Assembly: GCF_002939785.1 (NCBI RefSeq)
Contig: NZ_MDEC01000008.1
Coordinates: 1 to 64,000, forward strand
Length of the DNA: 64,000 bases
Direction of reading: 5' to 3'
DNA from: Xanthomonas codiaei
GTDB taxonomy: Bacteria; Pseudomonadota; Gammaproteobacteria; Xanthomonadales; Xanthomonadaceae
Both the position numbers and the translations under genes were made by a program. The notes below the pieces were generated by a model. The model worked only from the letters and a program-made list of their open reading frames with translations, did no database searches and was not told where the DNA came from. Shown here in pieces: positions 18,825-27,177 of the stretch (within the stretch, counting starts at the first letter, position 1; every line of letters starts with the position of its first letter).

Positions 18825-18904
18825 CGCGCAACGCGGTCCCGCCCGGCTGCGCGGTGCGGCTGCGGGGGGCTGCGGATGCCCACGGCAGGGGCGACGGCTC
18901 GTCG

Positions 18905-18932
18905 GCCGTGCCTGACTTGATGCAGGCACGGC
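18905..18932. repeat. Perfect inverted repeat, possible terminator or attenuator
   Basis: A 10-bp perfect stem (GCCGTGCCTG / CAGGCACGGC) with an 8-base loop lies about 120 bases downstream of the cytochrome c gene on the minus strand. No T-tract follows. It may terminate or process the cytochrome transcript before the porin gene. Confidence 0.4.
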
Positions 18933-19053
18933 GGTGTGCGACGCGCTCATCCCCCGCGAGCGCCGAACCCGGCCCAACACGCCGTCGCCGGCATCTCCCG
19001 CCTCGCCATCGGCGCCGTGCCGGCCGCCGTGGCGCTGTCCCGCCCGGCGCGGA

Positions 19054-19443
19054 TCAGTGCAGGGTGTTGAGGTAGGCGATCAGGGCGTCCAGTTCCTTTT
19101 CGTCTTCCAGGCCCTCGTACTTCATCTTGGTGCCGGGCAGGGCCTTCTTGGAATCCTGCTTGAGAAAGCTTTTCAGGCTGGCCGCATCCCAGGTGCGCTT
19201 GCTCGCCTTGAGTTCCGGCGAGTAGCCGCTGAAGTCCGCCACGGTGCCGGCTTGACGGTTGACGATGCCGAACAGGGAGGGGCCCTTCTTGTTCTTGCCT
19301 TGGGTGGCGCTGTGGCATTCGGCGCATTCTGTGGTGAACACGCTCTTGCCATCGGCGGCACGTGCCGGCGTGGACAGGGTGGTACCGGCCAGCAGCAGCC
19401 CGGCCAGCGAAGCGCACATCAGGGTCTTGTTGAATGGATGCAT
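19054..19443 (-). CDS. Class I c-type cytochrome (c2/c550 type)
   Basis: A 129-residue protein with a Sec signal peptide (cleavage after ARA, about residue 29), one haem site CAECH (Cys40-His44) and a likely axial Met107 in GTKMKY. It is a soluble periplasmic electron carrier of cytochrome c2 type. It lies 35 bases downstream of the outer-membrane CxxCH protein and belongs to the b561-led transcript. Maturation would need the Ccm proteins encoded at 10.0-15.2 kb. Confidence 0.9.
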   Translation of the reverse strand: MHPFNKTLMCASLAGLLLAGTTLSTPARAADGKSVFTTECAECHSATQGKNKKGPSLFGIVNRQAGTVADFSGYSPELKASKRTWDAASLKSFLKQDSKKALPGTKMKYEGLEDEKELDALIAYLNTLH

Positions 19444-19478
19444 GTGGGTCCGTACGGTTGCGTGCAACGTGGGGGAGA

Positions 19479-20825
19479 TCAGAACATCAGGTTGACCGAC
19501 ACCGTGAAGCTGTCGAGATCGCGCGGATTGGTGATCGGCGGGCCGCGGAACACGTTGGACGTGCTGCCGTTGAACTTGTCGAAGCGGAACCAGCCGGCGG
19601 ACAGGCGCAGGTTGGCCATCGAGGTATAGGTGCCGTCCTTGCCGAACGGGGTCCAGTACAGCAGGATCAGATTGCTGGTGGTGTCGGGAATGCCCACTGG
19701 CGAGTACCGCGCCGCATCGAACGAGCCGGTGTTGATCATGTGCGCGGCCAGCACGCCATAAGTCTGTTTGTAGGCATAGTTCACGCTGAAGGTCTGATCG
19801 CGCACGCTGCCGCGTTCCAGCGCAGGCATGGTCGGGTCGGAAGGAATCAGTGGGCTGCCGTACTTGCGCCGCTCGTAGATGTTGACGTAAGCCAGCGACG
19901 CCACGTGTTCGCGGGTGCCGAGGAATTGATAGGTCAGGTCGTAGCCGAAGTCGGTGAGATCGTCGCTGGGCCCGTTGCGCGGACGCTGCCGGCGCGTGTT
20001 GAGCGCGGTCAGGCCGACCGAGAAGAACTGCCGCTTCATGTCCTTCATATAGGCCAGGCGTGCATAGCTGGTGTCGCTGAGCTTGCCCGGGTCGCCGTTG
20101 ATCGGCCAGCCGAGGCGATCCTGCGCCGAGGGCGACAGCGCGCTGTAGCTGCCCACCTCGCCGTACCAGTTCTTGTCGTACAGGCCGTACACGCTGGCGC
20201 CGATGACGCGGTTGGACAACGCCGAGGAGCTGAGCATCGTCGATGCACCGCCGTTGGAGGCCGGGGTCAATGTGGAGGCGTTGGGCAGCACATGGATCGG
20301 GTCGGAAATGCCCGGATTGTTGTTGACGCTGACACCGATCATGGTGTCCTTGCCGGCCATCTCGAACGGCTTGCTGACAAAGCGCAGGTCCACATCGTCC
20401 AGGCGCGTATCGAAGGTGGCATTGCCGCTGTTGGTGGAGCGGATCTTGGAGTAACCGCCCACGTTGTCGCTGACCCGGCCGGCCAGATACAGATCGGCCT
20501 GGCGCAGGCGCGCGGTGCTGTCGCCGCGGCTGGGGTTGTTGCGCGACCAGGTGAGCTGGCCGGAAACCGGAATCTTGGTGCCCTCGCCATTGGTATCGGT
20601 GAAACCGCCCAGCTTGAAACGCATGCCGTAGGGCGTGAGCGAGGGGCCGTAGGAACCGATATGGCAATCCGCGCACGAAGAGCCGGTCTGGCGAGCGAAT
20701 GAGGGGATGGCCTGTGCCTGCGTGCTGGCCAGCAGCAACAGCGGGCCGGACACGCACAACAAGGACGTCAGGGAGACAGTGCGCGATGCGGCGGCACGGT
20801 GCGGAGCAGGCTGGGGAGTAGGCAT
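19479..20825 (-). CDS. Outer-membrane barrel protein with one N-terminal c-type haem motif
   Basis: A 448-residue protein. The signal peptide is cleaved after AQA (about 39), then comes the segment PSFARQTGSSCADCH with haem site Cys51-His55. A long region of alternating beta-strands follows and ends in Phe, indicating an outer-membrane barrel. Proteins with this N-terminal signature exist in several proteobacteria as presumed outer-membrane electron conduits or porins; no substrate is established. AAGGAC precedes ATG 20825. It sits between cytochrome b561 and cytochrome c genes, so an electron path from inner to outer membrane is plausible but unproven. Confidence 0.8.
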   Translation of the reverse strand: MPTPQPAPHRAAASRTVSLTSLLCVSGPLLLLASTQAQAIPSFARQTGSSCADCHIGSYGPSLTPYGMRFKLGGFTDTNGEGTKIPVSGQLTWSRNNPSRGDSTARLRQADLYLAGRVSDNVGGYSKIRSTNSGNATFDTRLDDVDLRFVSKPFEMAGKDTMIGVSVNNNPGISDPIHVLPNASTLTPASNGGASTMLSSSALSNRVIGASVYGLYDKNWYGEVGSYSALSPSAQDRLGWPINGDPGKLSDTSYARLAYMKDMKRQFFSVGLTALNTRRQRPRNGPSDDLTDFGYDLTYQFLGTREHVASLAYVNIYERRKYGSPLIPSDPTMPALERGSVRDQTFSVNYAYKQTYGVLAAHMINTGSFDAARYSPVGIPDTTSNLILLYWTPFGKDGTYTSMANLRLSAGWFRFDKFNGSTSNVFRGPPITNPRDLDSFTVSVNLMF

Positions 20826-20896
20826 GACAAGTCCTTGTTCGACGGAACGGAGTAGGGCAGGGCGGAAACGGCGACGGGCGGGGGAACCGGCAGTGC

Positions 20897-21517
20897 TCAT
20901 GCGTGCTTGCCCGGCAGCACGCGGCGCAGCAAGCCGTCGCGCAACACCAGGTGGTGCCAAAGCGCGGCGCCGATATGCACCAGCACCAGGGCCAGCAGCG
21001 CCCAGGCGGCGTTCAGATGCCAGGCGCCCAGGGTGTCGCCCAGGTCTGCATCGGCTTCCACCAGGTTGGGCAGGGCCAGGCCGAACAGATAGACCGTCTT
21101 GCCGAAGGCATTGCTGAGCGACCAGCCGATCAGCGGCAATGCGAGCATCAGGCCGTACATCGCCAGATGGGTGGTGCCGGCGGCCAGGCGCATGAGCAGC
21201 GATGCGGGCGGGCCGGGCGGCAGGGAGCGCAGCCGCAGGCGCAGGCCCACCCGCAGCACGAACAACAGCAGCACCATCAGGCCGAAGTGACGATGGCCTT
21301 CCAGCAGCCACTGGCGCAGTGCGCGCCCATCCAGTTCGGCACGCAGCAGGATCAAGCTGGCCGCCATCACCAGGCACAGCACCGTCAGCCAGTGCAGTAC
21401 GCGCATGGATTTGGGTAGTGGAATGACGCGCGCGGCCGGCGCTGCCTGGTCCGGCAACGGCCGCGTGGCGGCACTGGCGGTGGCTGTCGCGTCGGGCGCC
21501 TGAGGGGGTGAACGCAT
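20897..21517 (-). CDS. Cytochrome b561 family membrane protein
   Basis: A 206-residue integral membrane protein with four helices and histidines placed for two b-haems (candidates His42, His75/77, His117, His167, His181). The first 36 residues are a Pro/Ala-rich cytoplasmic extension. The family moves electrons between quinol and periplasmic acceptors. It is first in the order b561 - outer-membrane CxxCH protein - cytochrome c, with a leader of about 100 bases behind an ECF-type promoter. Confidence 0.87.
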   Translation of the reverse strand: MRSPPQAPDATATASAATRPLPDQAAPAARVIPLPKSMRVLHWLTVLCLVMAASLILLRAELDGRALRQWLLEGHRHFGLMVLLLFVLRVGLRLRLRSLPPGPPASLLMRLAAGTTHLAMYGLMLALPLIGWSLSNAFGKTVYLFGLALPNLVEADADLGDTLGAWHLNAAWALLALVLVHIGAALWHHLVLRDGLLRRVLPGKHA

Positions 21518-21628
21518 CTGGTCGGTATCCTCACCGGTGGTGGTCGTTGGTTCCGGCAGTCCGCAGTGCGCTGCCAGGCCTGGCTCCCCACGCCGGCCGA
21601 CAGCAGCGGCCAGGTGAACGTGCATCGA

Positions 21629-21657
21629 TATGTGCGGCGATGCCGATGAAAGGTTGC
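21629..21657 (-). promoter_or_regulatory. ECF-type promoter of the cytochrome b561 operon
   Basis: Minus-strand GCAACC (21657-21652), 16 bases, GCACATA (21635-21629). It is identical in spacing to the sigma factor's own promoter. Transcription would begin near 21620, giving a leader of about 100 bases. Confidence 0.75.
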
Positions 21658-21758
21658 ATCGCGCCAACGAATTTTTATCGCTTCGCTGCGTGACCCACGA
21701 GGCATAGCACCGGCTGCTGCGCTTGCGCGGACGCCGTTTCGCAGGGCCGTAACACCGC

Positions 21759-21787
21759 GCAACCTTTCGCACATCCCGGCGCACTCA
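21759..21787 (+). promoter_or_regulatory. ECF-type promoter of the FdtA-led glycan cluster
   Basis: GCAACC (21759-21764), 16 bases, GCACTCA (21781-21787). Predicted start of transcription is about 21794, roughly 38 bases before the ATG of the isomerase gene. It is divergent from the cytochrome promoter. Confidence 0.75.
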
Positions 21788-21831
21788 GGCATGTCGCACT
21801 AAGTGCAGTCAGCGGTTACGCCCACCCGACC

Positions 21832-22269
21832 ATGGCCTTCGAACCCATCCAGTTGCATACCCACGGCGACGATCGCGGCTCGCTCGTTTCGTTGGAGCAG
21901 CAGCGCAATGTCCCGTTCGAGATACGTCGTGTGTACTACCTGTTCGGCACCCGTGGCGGCGTGCATCGCGGCCAGCACGCCCACCGTCAGCTCAACCAGC
22001 TGGCCGTGGCCCTGCATGGCTCGGTGACGATTCTGCTGGACGACGGCAAGGGCGATGGCCCGACCGAGGTACGCCTGGACGACCCATCGCAAGGCTTGCT
22101 GCTGGGACGCATGGTGTGGCGCGACCTGCACCATTTCAGCCCCGATTGCGTGCTGATGGTGCTGGCCGATCAGTACTACGACCCGGGCGATTACATCCTG
22201 GATTACGACCAGTTCCTGCGCGAGGTGCGTGGCGAACTTTGCATCCATGACCGCAGGCTGGAAGCATGA
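21832..22269 (+). CDS. FdtA/QdtA-type dTDP-4-keto-6-deoxyhexose 3,4-ketoisomerase
   Basis: A 145-residue cupin of the WxcM-C/FdtA family. The central motif RGQHAHRQLNQ supplies the catalytic histidines (His49, His51). These enzymes convert dTDP-4-keto-6-deoxyglucose to the 3-keto isomer, the step before amination to Fuc3N or Qui3N. The pathway continues with the DegT-type aminotransferase at 24803 and an acyltransferase such as the one at 22266. The genes for dTDP-4-keto-6-deoxyglucose (rmlA, rmlB) are not in the window. It is first in a tightly overlapping operon. Confidence 0.85.
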   Translation: MAFEPIQLHTHGDDRGSLVSLEQQRNVPFEIRRVYYLFGTRGGVHRGQHAHRQLNQLAVALHGSVTILLDDGKGDGPTEVRLDDPSQGLLLGRMVWRDLHHFSPDCVLMVLADQYYDPGDYILDYDQFLREVRGELCIHDRRLEA

Positions 22270-22937
22270 GTGCGCGCAAACCGCTGGTGATCGTCGGGGC
22301 GGGCGAGTTCGCACAGATCGCCTGCGAATACTTCCAGCACGATAGCGACTACGAAGTGGTGGCCTTCAGCGTGGAGCGCGACTATCTGCTGCGGCCCACG
22401 CTGGCCGACCTGCCGGTGGTGGCTTACGAGGAACTGGAGCAACGGTATCCGCCTGGCCAGTACGAGGCGTTCGTCGCCATTCCCGCGACCCAGTTGAATC
22501 GCCTGCGCAGGCGGTTCTATCAGGACATGCAGCAACGCGGCTACCGTTGCGCCAGCTACGTCAGCTCGCGCGCCTTCGTGTGGCGCAATGCGCAGATCGG
22601 CGCGAACTGCTTCATCTTCGAGGGCAATGTCGTCCAGCCGTTCACCCGCATCGGCGACAACTGCATCCTGTGGAGCGGCAACCATATCGGTCATCGCACC
22701 GTGGTGCAGGATCACGTGTTCATTGCATCGCATGCAGTGATCTCCGGCTATTGCGACATCGGGCAGGGCAGCTTCATCGGCGTCAACGCCACGCTCAGCG
22801 ACAAGGTACGCATTGCCGCAGACAACATCATCGGCGCCGGGGCGCTGGTGACCCGGCACACCGAAGCCGGCCGCGTGTATGTCGGTTCGCCGGCACGCGC
22901 GGTGGCCGGCCGGTCCAGTTTCGACGTGGAGCTCTGA
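22266..22937 (+). CDS. NeuD-family sugar O/N-acyltransferase (hexapeptide repeat)
   Basis: A 223-residue protein. A Rossmann-like N-terminal half (start LVIVGAGEFAQIACEY) is followed by a left-handed beta-helix of hexapeptide repeats (about 95-215), the NeuD/PglD architecture that acetylates aminosugars using acetyl-CoA. In this context the likely substrate is the 3-amino-3,6-dideoxyhexose made by the FdtA/FdtB-type pair. Its ATG overlaps the stop codon of the isomerase gene. Confidence 0.82.
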   Translation: MSARKPLVIVGAGEFAQIACEYFQHDSDYEVVAFSVERDYLLRPTLADLPVVAYEELEQRYPPGQYEAFVAIPATQLNRLRRRFYQDMQQRGYRCASYVSSRAFVWRNAQIGANCFIFEGNVVQPFTRIGDNCILWSGNHIGHRTVVQDHVFIASHAVISGYCDIGQGSFIGVNATLSDKVRIAADNIIGAGALVTRHTEAGRVYVGSPARAVAGRSSFDVEL

Positions 22938-22942
22938 AGCCC

Positions 22943-23896
22943 ATGTTCGACTGGATCAAGCGCGGCCTGGTGTTCGATGTGGCACGCGATGGCGTCGGCG
23001 GCTGGATGCAGCACGCGGCACTGACGCCGACGCCATACCGGCTGTCTGCGCAGACCCTGCGGGTGTATGCGGGTTTCCGCGATGCGCACGGCGTGAGCCG
23101 GATCGGTTATGTGGATGTGCGTGCGGATGCGCCTACCCAGATTGTCGGCGTCAGCCGCGAGCCGGTGCTGGACATCGGGCGCGATGGCTGCTTCGACGAC
23201 AACGGCATGATCCTGGGCGATGTAGTGGCCGGGCCGGATGGCCTGTACATGTTCTACGTAGGCTTCCAACGCGTGGCCAAGGCGAAGTTCCTCGCGTTCA
23301 CCGGCCTGGCGGTGTCGCGCGACGGCGGCGGCACGTTCCAGCGTCGCCAGGAAACGCCGCTGCTGGACCGCGCGCCCGGCCGCAGCACGATCGCCGCGGT
23401 GCACTCGGCACGTTACGAAGATGGACGCTGGCGGCTGTGGTACGCGGTGGGCGACGACTGGGAAACCATCGCGGGCCAGCCGTATCCGCGTTACCACATC
23501 CGCTATGCGCAGACCGATGACCTGGCCTGCATCTGCGGCGACGATCATGTCTGCCTGCGTCCGCGCGACGACGAATACCGCATCGGCCGCCCGCGCGTTT
23601 ACCGGCTTGGCGAGCGTTACCTGATGTACTTCACCCGCGGCGACACGCGCGGTGGCTACTTCCCCGGCATCGCCTTCAGCCGCGATGGTCTGCACTGGGA
23701 GCGCGACGATGGCCAGCTCGGGCTGCAATTGTCCGAGGAGGGCTGGGATGCGCAGACGCTGTGCTACCCGGCATTGATCCAGCAAGGCAATTGCGTACTG
23801 ATGTTCTACAACGGCAATGCGATGGGGCATGCCGGCTTTGGCCTGGCCGATGCGGCGCTGCCGGCGGAACTGCAGGGCGGCCATGTATTCGGTTAG
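22943..23896 (+). CDS. Glycosidase-like five-bladed beta-propeller protein
   Basis: A 317-residue cytoplasmic protein without a signal peptide. Repeated segments of the type DGLYMFYVGF, GRWRLWYAVG, YLMYFTRG and CVLMFYNGNA mark the five-bladed propeller of GH43/GH130/GH32-like proteins. Glycan-cluster members of this group might act as phosphorylases or be catalytically inactive; I cannot identify a substrate. The gene begins six bases after the acyltransferase stop and overlaps the next gene by 14 bases. Confidence 0.7.
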   Translation: MFDWIKRGLVFDVARDGVGGWMQHAALTPTPYRLSAQTLRVYAGFRDAHGVSRIGYVDVRADAPTQIVGVSREPVLDIGRDGCFDDNGMILGDVVAGPDGLYMFYVGFQRVAKAKFLAFTGLAVSRDGGGTFQRRQETPLLDRAPGRSTIAAVHSARYEDGRWRLWYAVGDDWETIAGQPYPRYHIRYAQTDDLACICGDDHVCLRPRDDEYRIGRPRVYRLGERYLMYFTRGDTRGGYFPGIAFSRDGLHWERDDGQLGLQLSEEGWDAQTLCYPALIQQGNCVLMFYNGNAMGHAGFGLADAALPAELQGGHVFG

Positions 23897-24815
23897 GCCC
23901 TATCGTGCCGGCGATGCATCTGCGTGGGACGCACTGGTGGCGAGCTCGCGCAATGGCAACCTGCTGCATCGGCGCGGATATATGGACTACCACGCCGACC
24001 GCTTCGCCGATGCGTCGTTGCTGGTGGAGCGCGGTGGCGAGGTGATTGCGGTGTTTCCTGCGAGCGTGCAGGGCGGCTGCGTCAGCAGCCATGCCGGGCT
24101 CACCTATGCCGGCCTGGTGTCGTCGATGGCGATGCGGGCCGGTGCGGCCCTGCAGGTGTTCGAGCAGATCGCCACGCATTACCGGGCCGCAGGCGCGCAG
24201 GAGATCGTCTACAAGCCAGTGCCGCATGTCTTCCATGCGTACCCGGCGGAAGAGGAGCTGTACGCCCTGCATCGGGTGGGCGCGCAGGTGTATCGGCGCG
24301 ACCTGTCGTCGGTGATCGCGCTGCGCCAGCCGTTCGCCTTCAGTGCCGAGCGGCGGCGGTCGATCGCCAAGGCGCGCAAGGCCGGCGTGCAGGTCCAGAC
24401 CACTAGCAGTCTTGAGGCCTTTCATGCATTGCTGACCGAGGTGCTGCAGCGCCATGGCGTGGCGCCGACCCACCGGCTGGACGAACTGCAACTGCTGCAG
24501 CTCCGGTTCCCGCATCACATCGTGCTGCACGAGGCGCGCGCGGGCGGGCAGTTGCTGGCAGCGGCGCTGGTGTACGACTTCGGCCGCAGTGTCCACACCC
24601 AGTATCTGGCCGTCTCCGAACCGGGGCGCCGGCTGGACGCGCTGAGCCTGCTGCTGGCCGAGCTGATCACCCAGGTGTACGCAGGGCGCGACTACTTCAG
24701 TTTCGGGATTTCAACCGAGCAGGGCGGGCAGGTGCTCAATGAGGGCCTGGTTGAACAGAAGGAGCGCTTCGGCGCGCGTGCAGTGGTACAGGATGTCTAT
24801 CGATGGACTTTGTAA
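23883..24815 (+). CDS. FemAB/GNAT-fold acyltransferase-like protein
   Basis: A 310-residue protein. The second half has the features of the Acetyltransf_6 (BioF2/FemAB-like) domain: a basic RRRSIAKARKAG stretch (about 158-169) and a terminal region SFGISTEQGGQVLNEGLVEQK. Such proteins often occur in polysaccharide clusters and may attach an acyl or aminoacyl group to a sugar. It overlaps the propeller gene by 14 bases and ends inside the aminotransferase start region. Confidence 0.72.
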   Translation: MYSVRPYRAGDASAWDALVASSRNGNLLHRRGYMDYHADRFADASLLVERGGEVIAVFPASVQGGCVSSHAGLTYAGLVSSMAMRAGAALQVFEQIATHYRAAGAQEIVYKPVPHVFHAYPAEEELYALHRVGAQVYRRDLSSVIALRQPFAFSAERRRSIAKARKAGVQVQTTSSLEAFHALLTEVLQRHGVAPTHRLDELQLLQLRFPHHIVLHEARAGGQLLAAALVYDFGRSVHTQYLAVSEPGRRLDALSLLLAELITQVYAGRDYFSFGISTEQGGQVLNEGLVEQKERFGARAVVQDVYRWTL

Positions 24816-25927
24816 TGGATGTGCCTTTCCTGGATCTGCGTGCAACCAACGCACGCTACGCGAACGAGCTCAAGGCCGCGGCCGCGCGCGTGATCGATGC
24901 CGGCTGGTATGTGCTTGGCCAGGAGCTGGCCGCATTCGAGGACGAATTCGCCCGCTATTGCGGCGGCGCGCATGCGGTTGGCGTGGGCAACGGGCTGGAT
25001 GCGTTGTCGCTGATCCTGCGTGGGTATCGCGAACTGGGCGTGTTGCGCGAAGGCGACGAAATCATCGTGCCGGGCAACACCTTCATCGCGACGTTTCTGG
25101 CGATCAGCCAGAACCGGCTGGTGCTGGTGCCGGTGGAGCCGGACCCGGCCACCTTCAACATCGATGCGGCCAGCGTGGAAAAGGCCATCGGGCCCCGCAC
25201 GCGCGCCATCATGGCAGTGCATCTGTATGGCCAGCTGGCCGATATGGCGGGCCTGCAGAGGCTGGCGCACCGGTACGGGCTGCTACTGATCGAAGATGCC
25301 GCGCAGGCGCATGGCGCCACCGCGCACGGAACCCGCGCGGGCGCCTTCGGCGATGCGGCAGCCTTCAGCTTCTTTCCCACCAAAAATCTTGGGGCGCTGG
25401 GCGATGGCGGTGCCGTGGTGACCTCCGATGCGCACCTGGCCGAGCGCATCCGCGCACTGCGCAACTACGGTTCCGAGGTGAAGTACCACCACCTGCATCA
25501 GGGCGTGAATTCGCGCCTGGACGAGCTGCAGGCCGCCTTGCTGCGGGTCAAGCTGACCTATCTGGACGAGGAGATTGCATTGCGGCGTGCGGTGGCGCAG
25601 CGCTATCTGCAGGAGATCGACAATCCGTTGATCAGCCTGCCGGCGGTGGCCTCCGTCGAGCAGCATGTGTGGCATCTGTTCGTGGTGCGCAGCGCGCAGC
25701 GCGACGCCTTGCAGGCGCATCTGCTGCAGTGTGGCATCCATACCCAGATCCATTACCCGGTGCCGCCACACCGGCAGCCGGCGTACGCCACCCTGGGAGA
25801 CGTCTGCCTGCCGCTGAGCGAGCAGTTGCATCGCGAAGTGCTGAGCCTGCCGATGGGTCCGGCGCTGGATGCGGCATCGGTGGAGCGGGTGATTGCCGCT
25901 TGCCAGACCTTCGGCGCCCGCGCATGA
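24803..25927 (+). CDS. FdtB/QdtB-type PLP-dependent sugar aminotransferase
   Basis: A 374-residue DegT/DnrJ/EryC1-family enzyme. The PLP-binding Lys is visible as Lys194 in FFPTKNLGALGDGG, and the cofactor Asp lies in LIEDAAQAHGA (about 164). With an FdtA-type isomerase in the same operon, the expected reaction is transamination of a dTDP-3-keto-6-deoxyhexose to dTDP-Fuc3N or Qui3N. ATG 24803 has an AGGA nine bases upstream; ATG 24815, overlapping the previous stop (TAATG), is an alternative. Confidence 0.87.
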   Translation: MDFVMDVPFLDLRATNARYANELKAAAARVIDAGWYVLGQELAAFEDEFARYCGGAHAVGVGNGLDALSLILRGYRELGVLREGDEIIVPGNTFIATFLAISQNRLVLVPVEPDPATFNIDAASVEKAIGPRTRAIMAVHLYGQLADMAGLQRLAHRYGLLLIEDAAQAHGATAHGTRAGAFGDAAAFSFFPTKNLGALGDGGAVVTSDAHLAERIRALRNYGSEVKYHHLHQGVNSRLDELQAALLRVKLTYLDEEIALRRAVAQRYLQEIDNPLISLPAVASVEQHVWHLFVVRSAQRDALQAHLLQCGIHTQIHYPVPPHRQPAYATLGDVCLPLSEQLHREVLSLPMGPALDAASVERVIAACQTFGARA

Positions 25928-27177
25928 ATCTGCTGCGCAGCAGCGCGTATACCGGCGTGGCGACGCTGGCGAAGTTGCTCGCTGCATTGGTGGTGGTCAA
26001 GCTGGTGGCCATCTACGCCGGGCCGCAGGGGGTGGGCCGGCTCGGCCAGTTCCTAAATCTGATGTCGGTGCTGGCGGTCCTGGCCGGTGGCGGCATCAGC
26101 GCCGGCATCGTCAAGTACGTGGCAGAGTACCGCGACGATGCGCAGGCGCAGGCGCGGCTACTGGGGGCGGCGCTGTGGTACGCCTTCTGCGCGTCCTGCC
26201 TGCTGGCGCTGCTGGCGGTGGTGTTCAGTGGCGCGCTCGCCGAGCGATTGCTGGGCGATGCCAGCTACCAGCCGCTGATCTGCGTGCTGGCGGTCGCGCA
26301 ACTGGGTATCGCCGTGCTCAATTACCTGCTCGCAGTGATCAACGGCTTCATGGATGTACGGCGTCTGGCGTTCGTACAGGTGAGCGGTGCGGTGCTGAGC
26401 GTGGCGCTGGTGGCATGGCTGTCCAGCAGGGCGCAGCTGCAGGGCGCCCTGCTGGGGCTGGTGCTGGGACAGGTGCTCTGGCTGTTGGCCGGCGTGCCGG
26501 CGCTGTGGCGCAGCCCGTACTTTCGGCGCGAGATGTTGCGCATGCGTTTCGATGCGGCGATGACGCGGCGGCTGGCGGCGTTTTCGATGATGACGCTCAC
26601 CTCCACGCTGGTACCACAACTGGTGATCCTATTGGTGCGCGACCATCTGGTTGCCCGGTTCGGATGGCAGCAGGTGGGGTACTGGCAGGCGGTGAGCCGG
26701 GTGTCGGACGCGTACCTGCTGTTCTTCACCACCGCCATCAATGTGTATTACCTGCCCAAACTGGCCTGCCTGCACGAGCGTGCGGCACTGGCGCGCGAGC
26801 TGCGCGCCGCCTATCGGTATGTCATGCCCGCAGTGATCGTGATGGCGCTGGGCGTGTATGTCTGCCGCGATTGGGTGACCTGGCTGCTGTTCGATCCCCG
26901 GTTCGCTGCGGCCAGGTCACTCTATGGCCCGCAGCTGGTAGGCGACGTCATCAAGGTCGCGGCCTTCGTGCTGTCGTATCTGATGCTGGCCAAGGCGATG
27001 ACGCGCCTGTTCGTGGTGTCCGAGTGCGTGTTCGCAGCCAGCTACCTGGGATTGGTCTATGTGTTCACTGCGCGATACGGGCTGATAGGTGCGATGTATG
27101 CCTTCGTGGCCAACTATGTCCTGTACCTGCTGTTCAACATCGTGGTGGCGCGCCGCTACCTGGTGCAGCCGACATGA
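25924..27177 (+). CDS. WzxE-like lipid-linked oligosaccharide flippase
   Basis: A 417-residue membrane protein with about 12 helices of the MOP superfamily. Its segments match the layout of enterobacterial WzxE over the full length: the GPxGxGxxGxF start, a VKYVAEY motif near residue 60, ISDAYL-type wording in the middle and LVGDVIKVxAFxxxYLMLAKA near the C-terminus. It should move undecaprenyl-linked repeat units across the inner membrane. It overlaps the aminotransferase and glycosyltransferase genes by four bases. Confidence 0.88.
   Translation: MNLLRSSAYTGVATLAKLLAALVVVKLVAIYAGPQGVGRLGQFLNLMSVLAVLAGGGISAGIVKYVAEYRDDAQAQARLLGAALWYAFCASCLLALLAVVFSGALAERLLGDASYQPLICVLAVAQLGIAVLNYLLAVINGFMDVRRLAFVQVSGAVLSVALVAWLSSRAQLQGALLGLVLGQVLWLLAGVPALWRSPYFRREMLRMRFDAAMTRRLAAFSMMTLTSTLVPQLVILLVRDHLVARFGWQQVGYWQAVSRVSDAYLLFFTTAINVYYLPKLACLHERAALARELRAAYRYVMPAVIVMALGVYVCRDWVTWLLFDPRFAAARSLYGPQLVGDVIKVAAFVLSYLMLAKAMTRLFVVSECVFAASYLGLVYVFTARYGLIGAMYAFVANYVLYLLFNIVVARRYLVQPT

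Larger units (their letters stand above)
21518..21831. other. Divergent control region between the cytochrome and glycan operons
   Basis: A 314-base region with no gene. It holds two copies of the same ECF-type promoter motif pointing outwards: 21657-21629 on the minus strand toward cytochrome b561, and 21759-21787 on the plus strand toward the FdtA-like gene. Confidence 0.7.
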
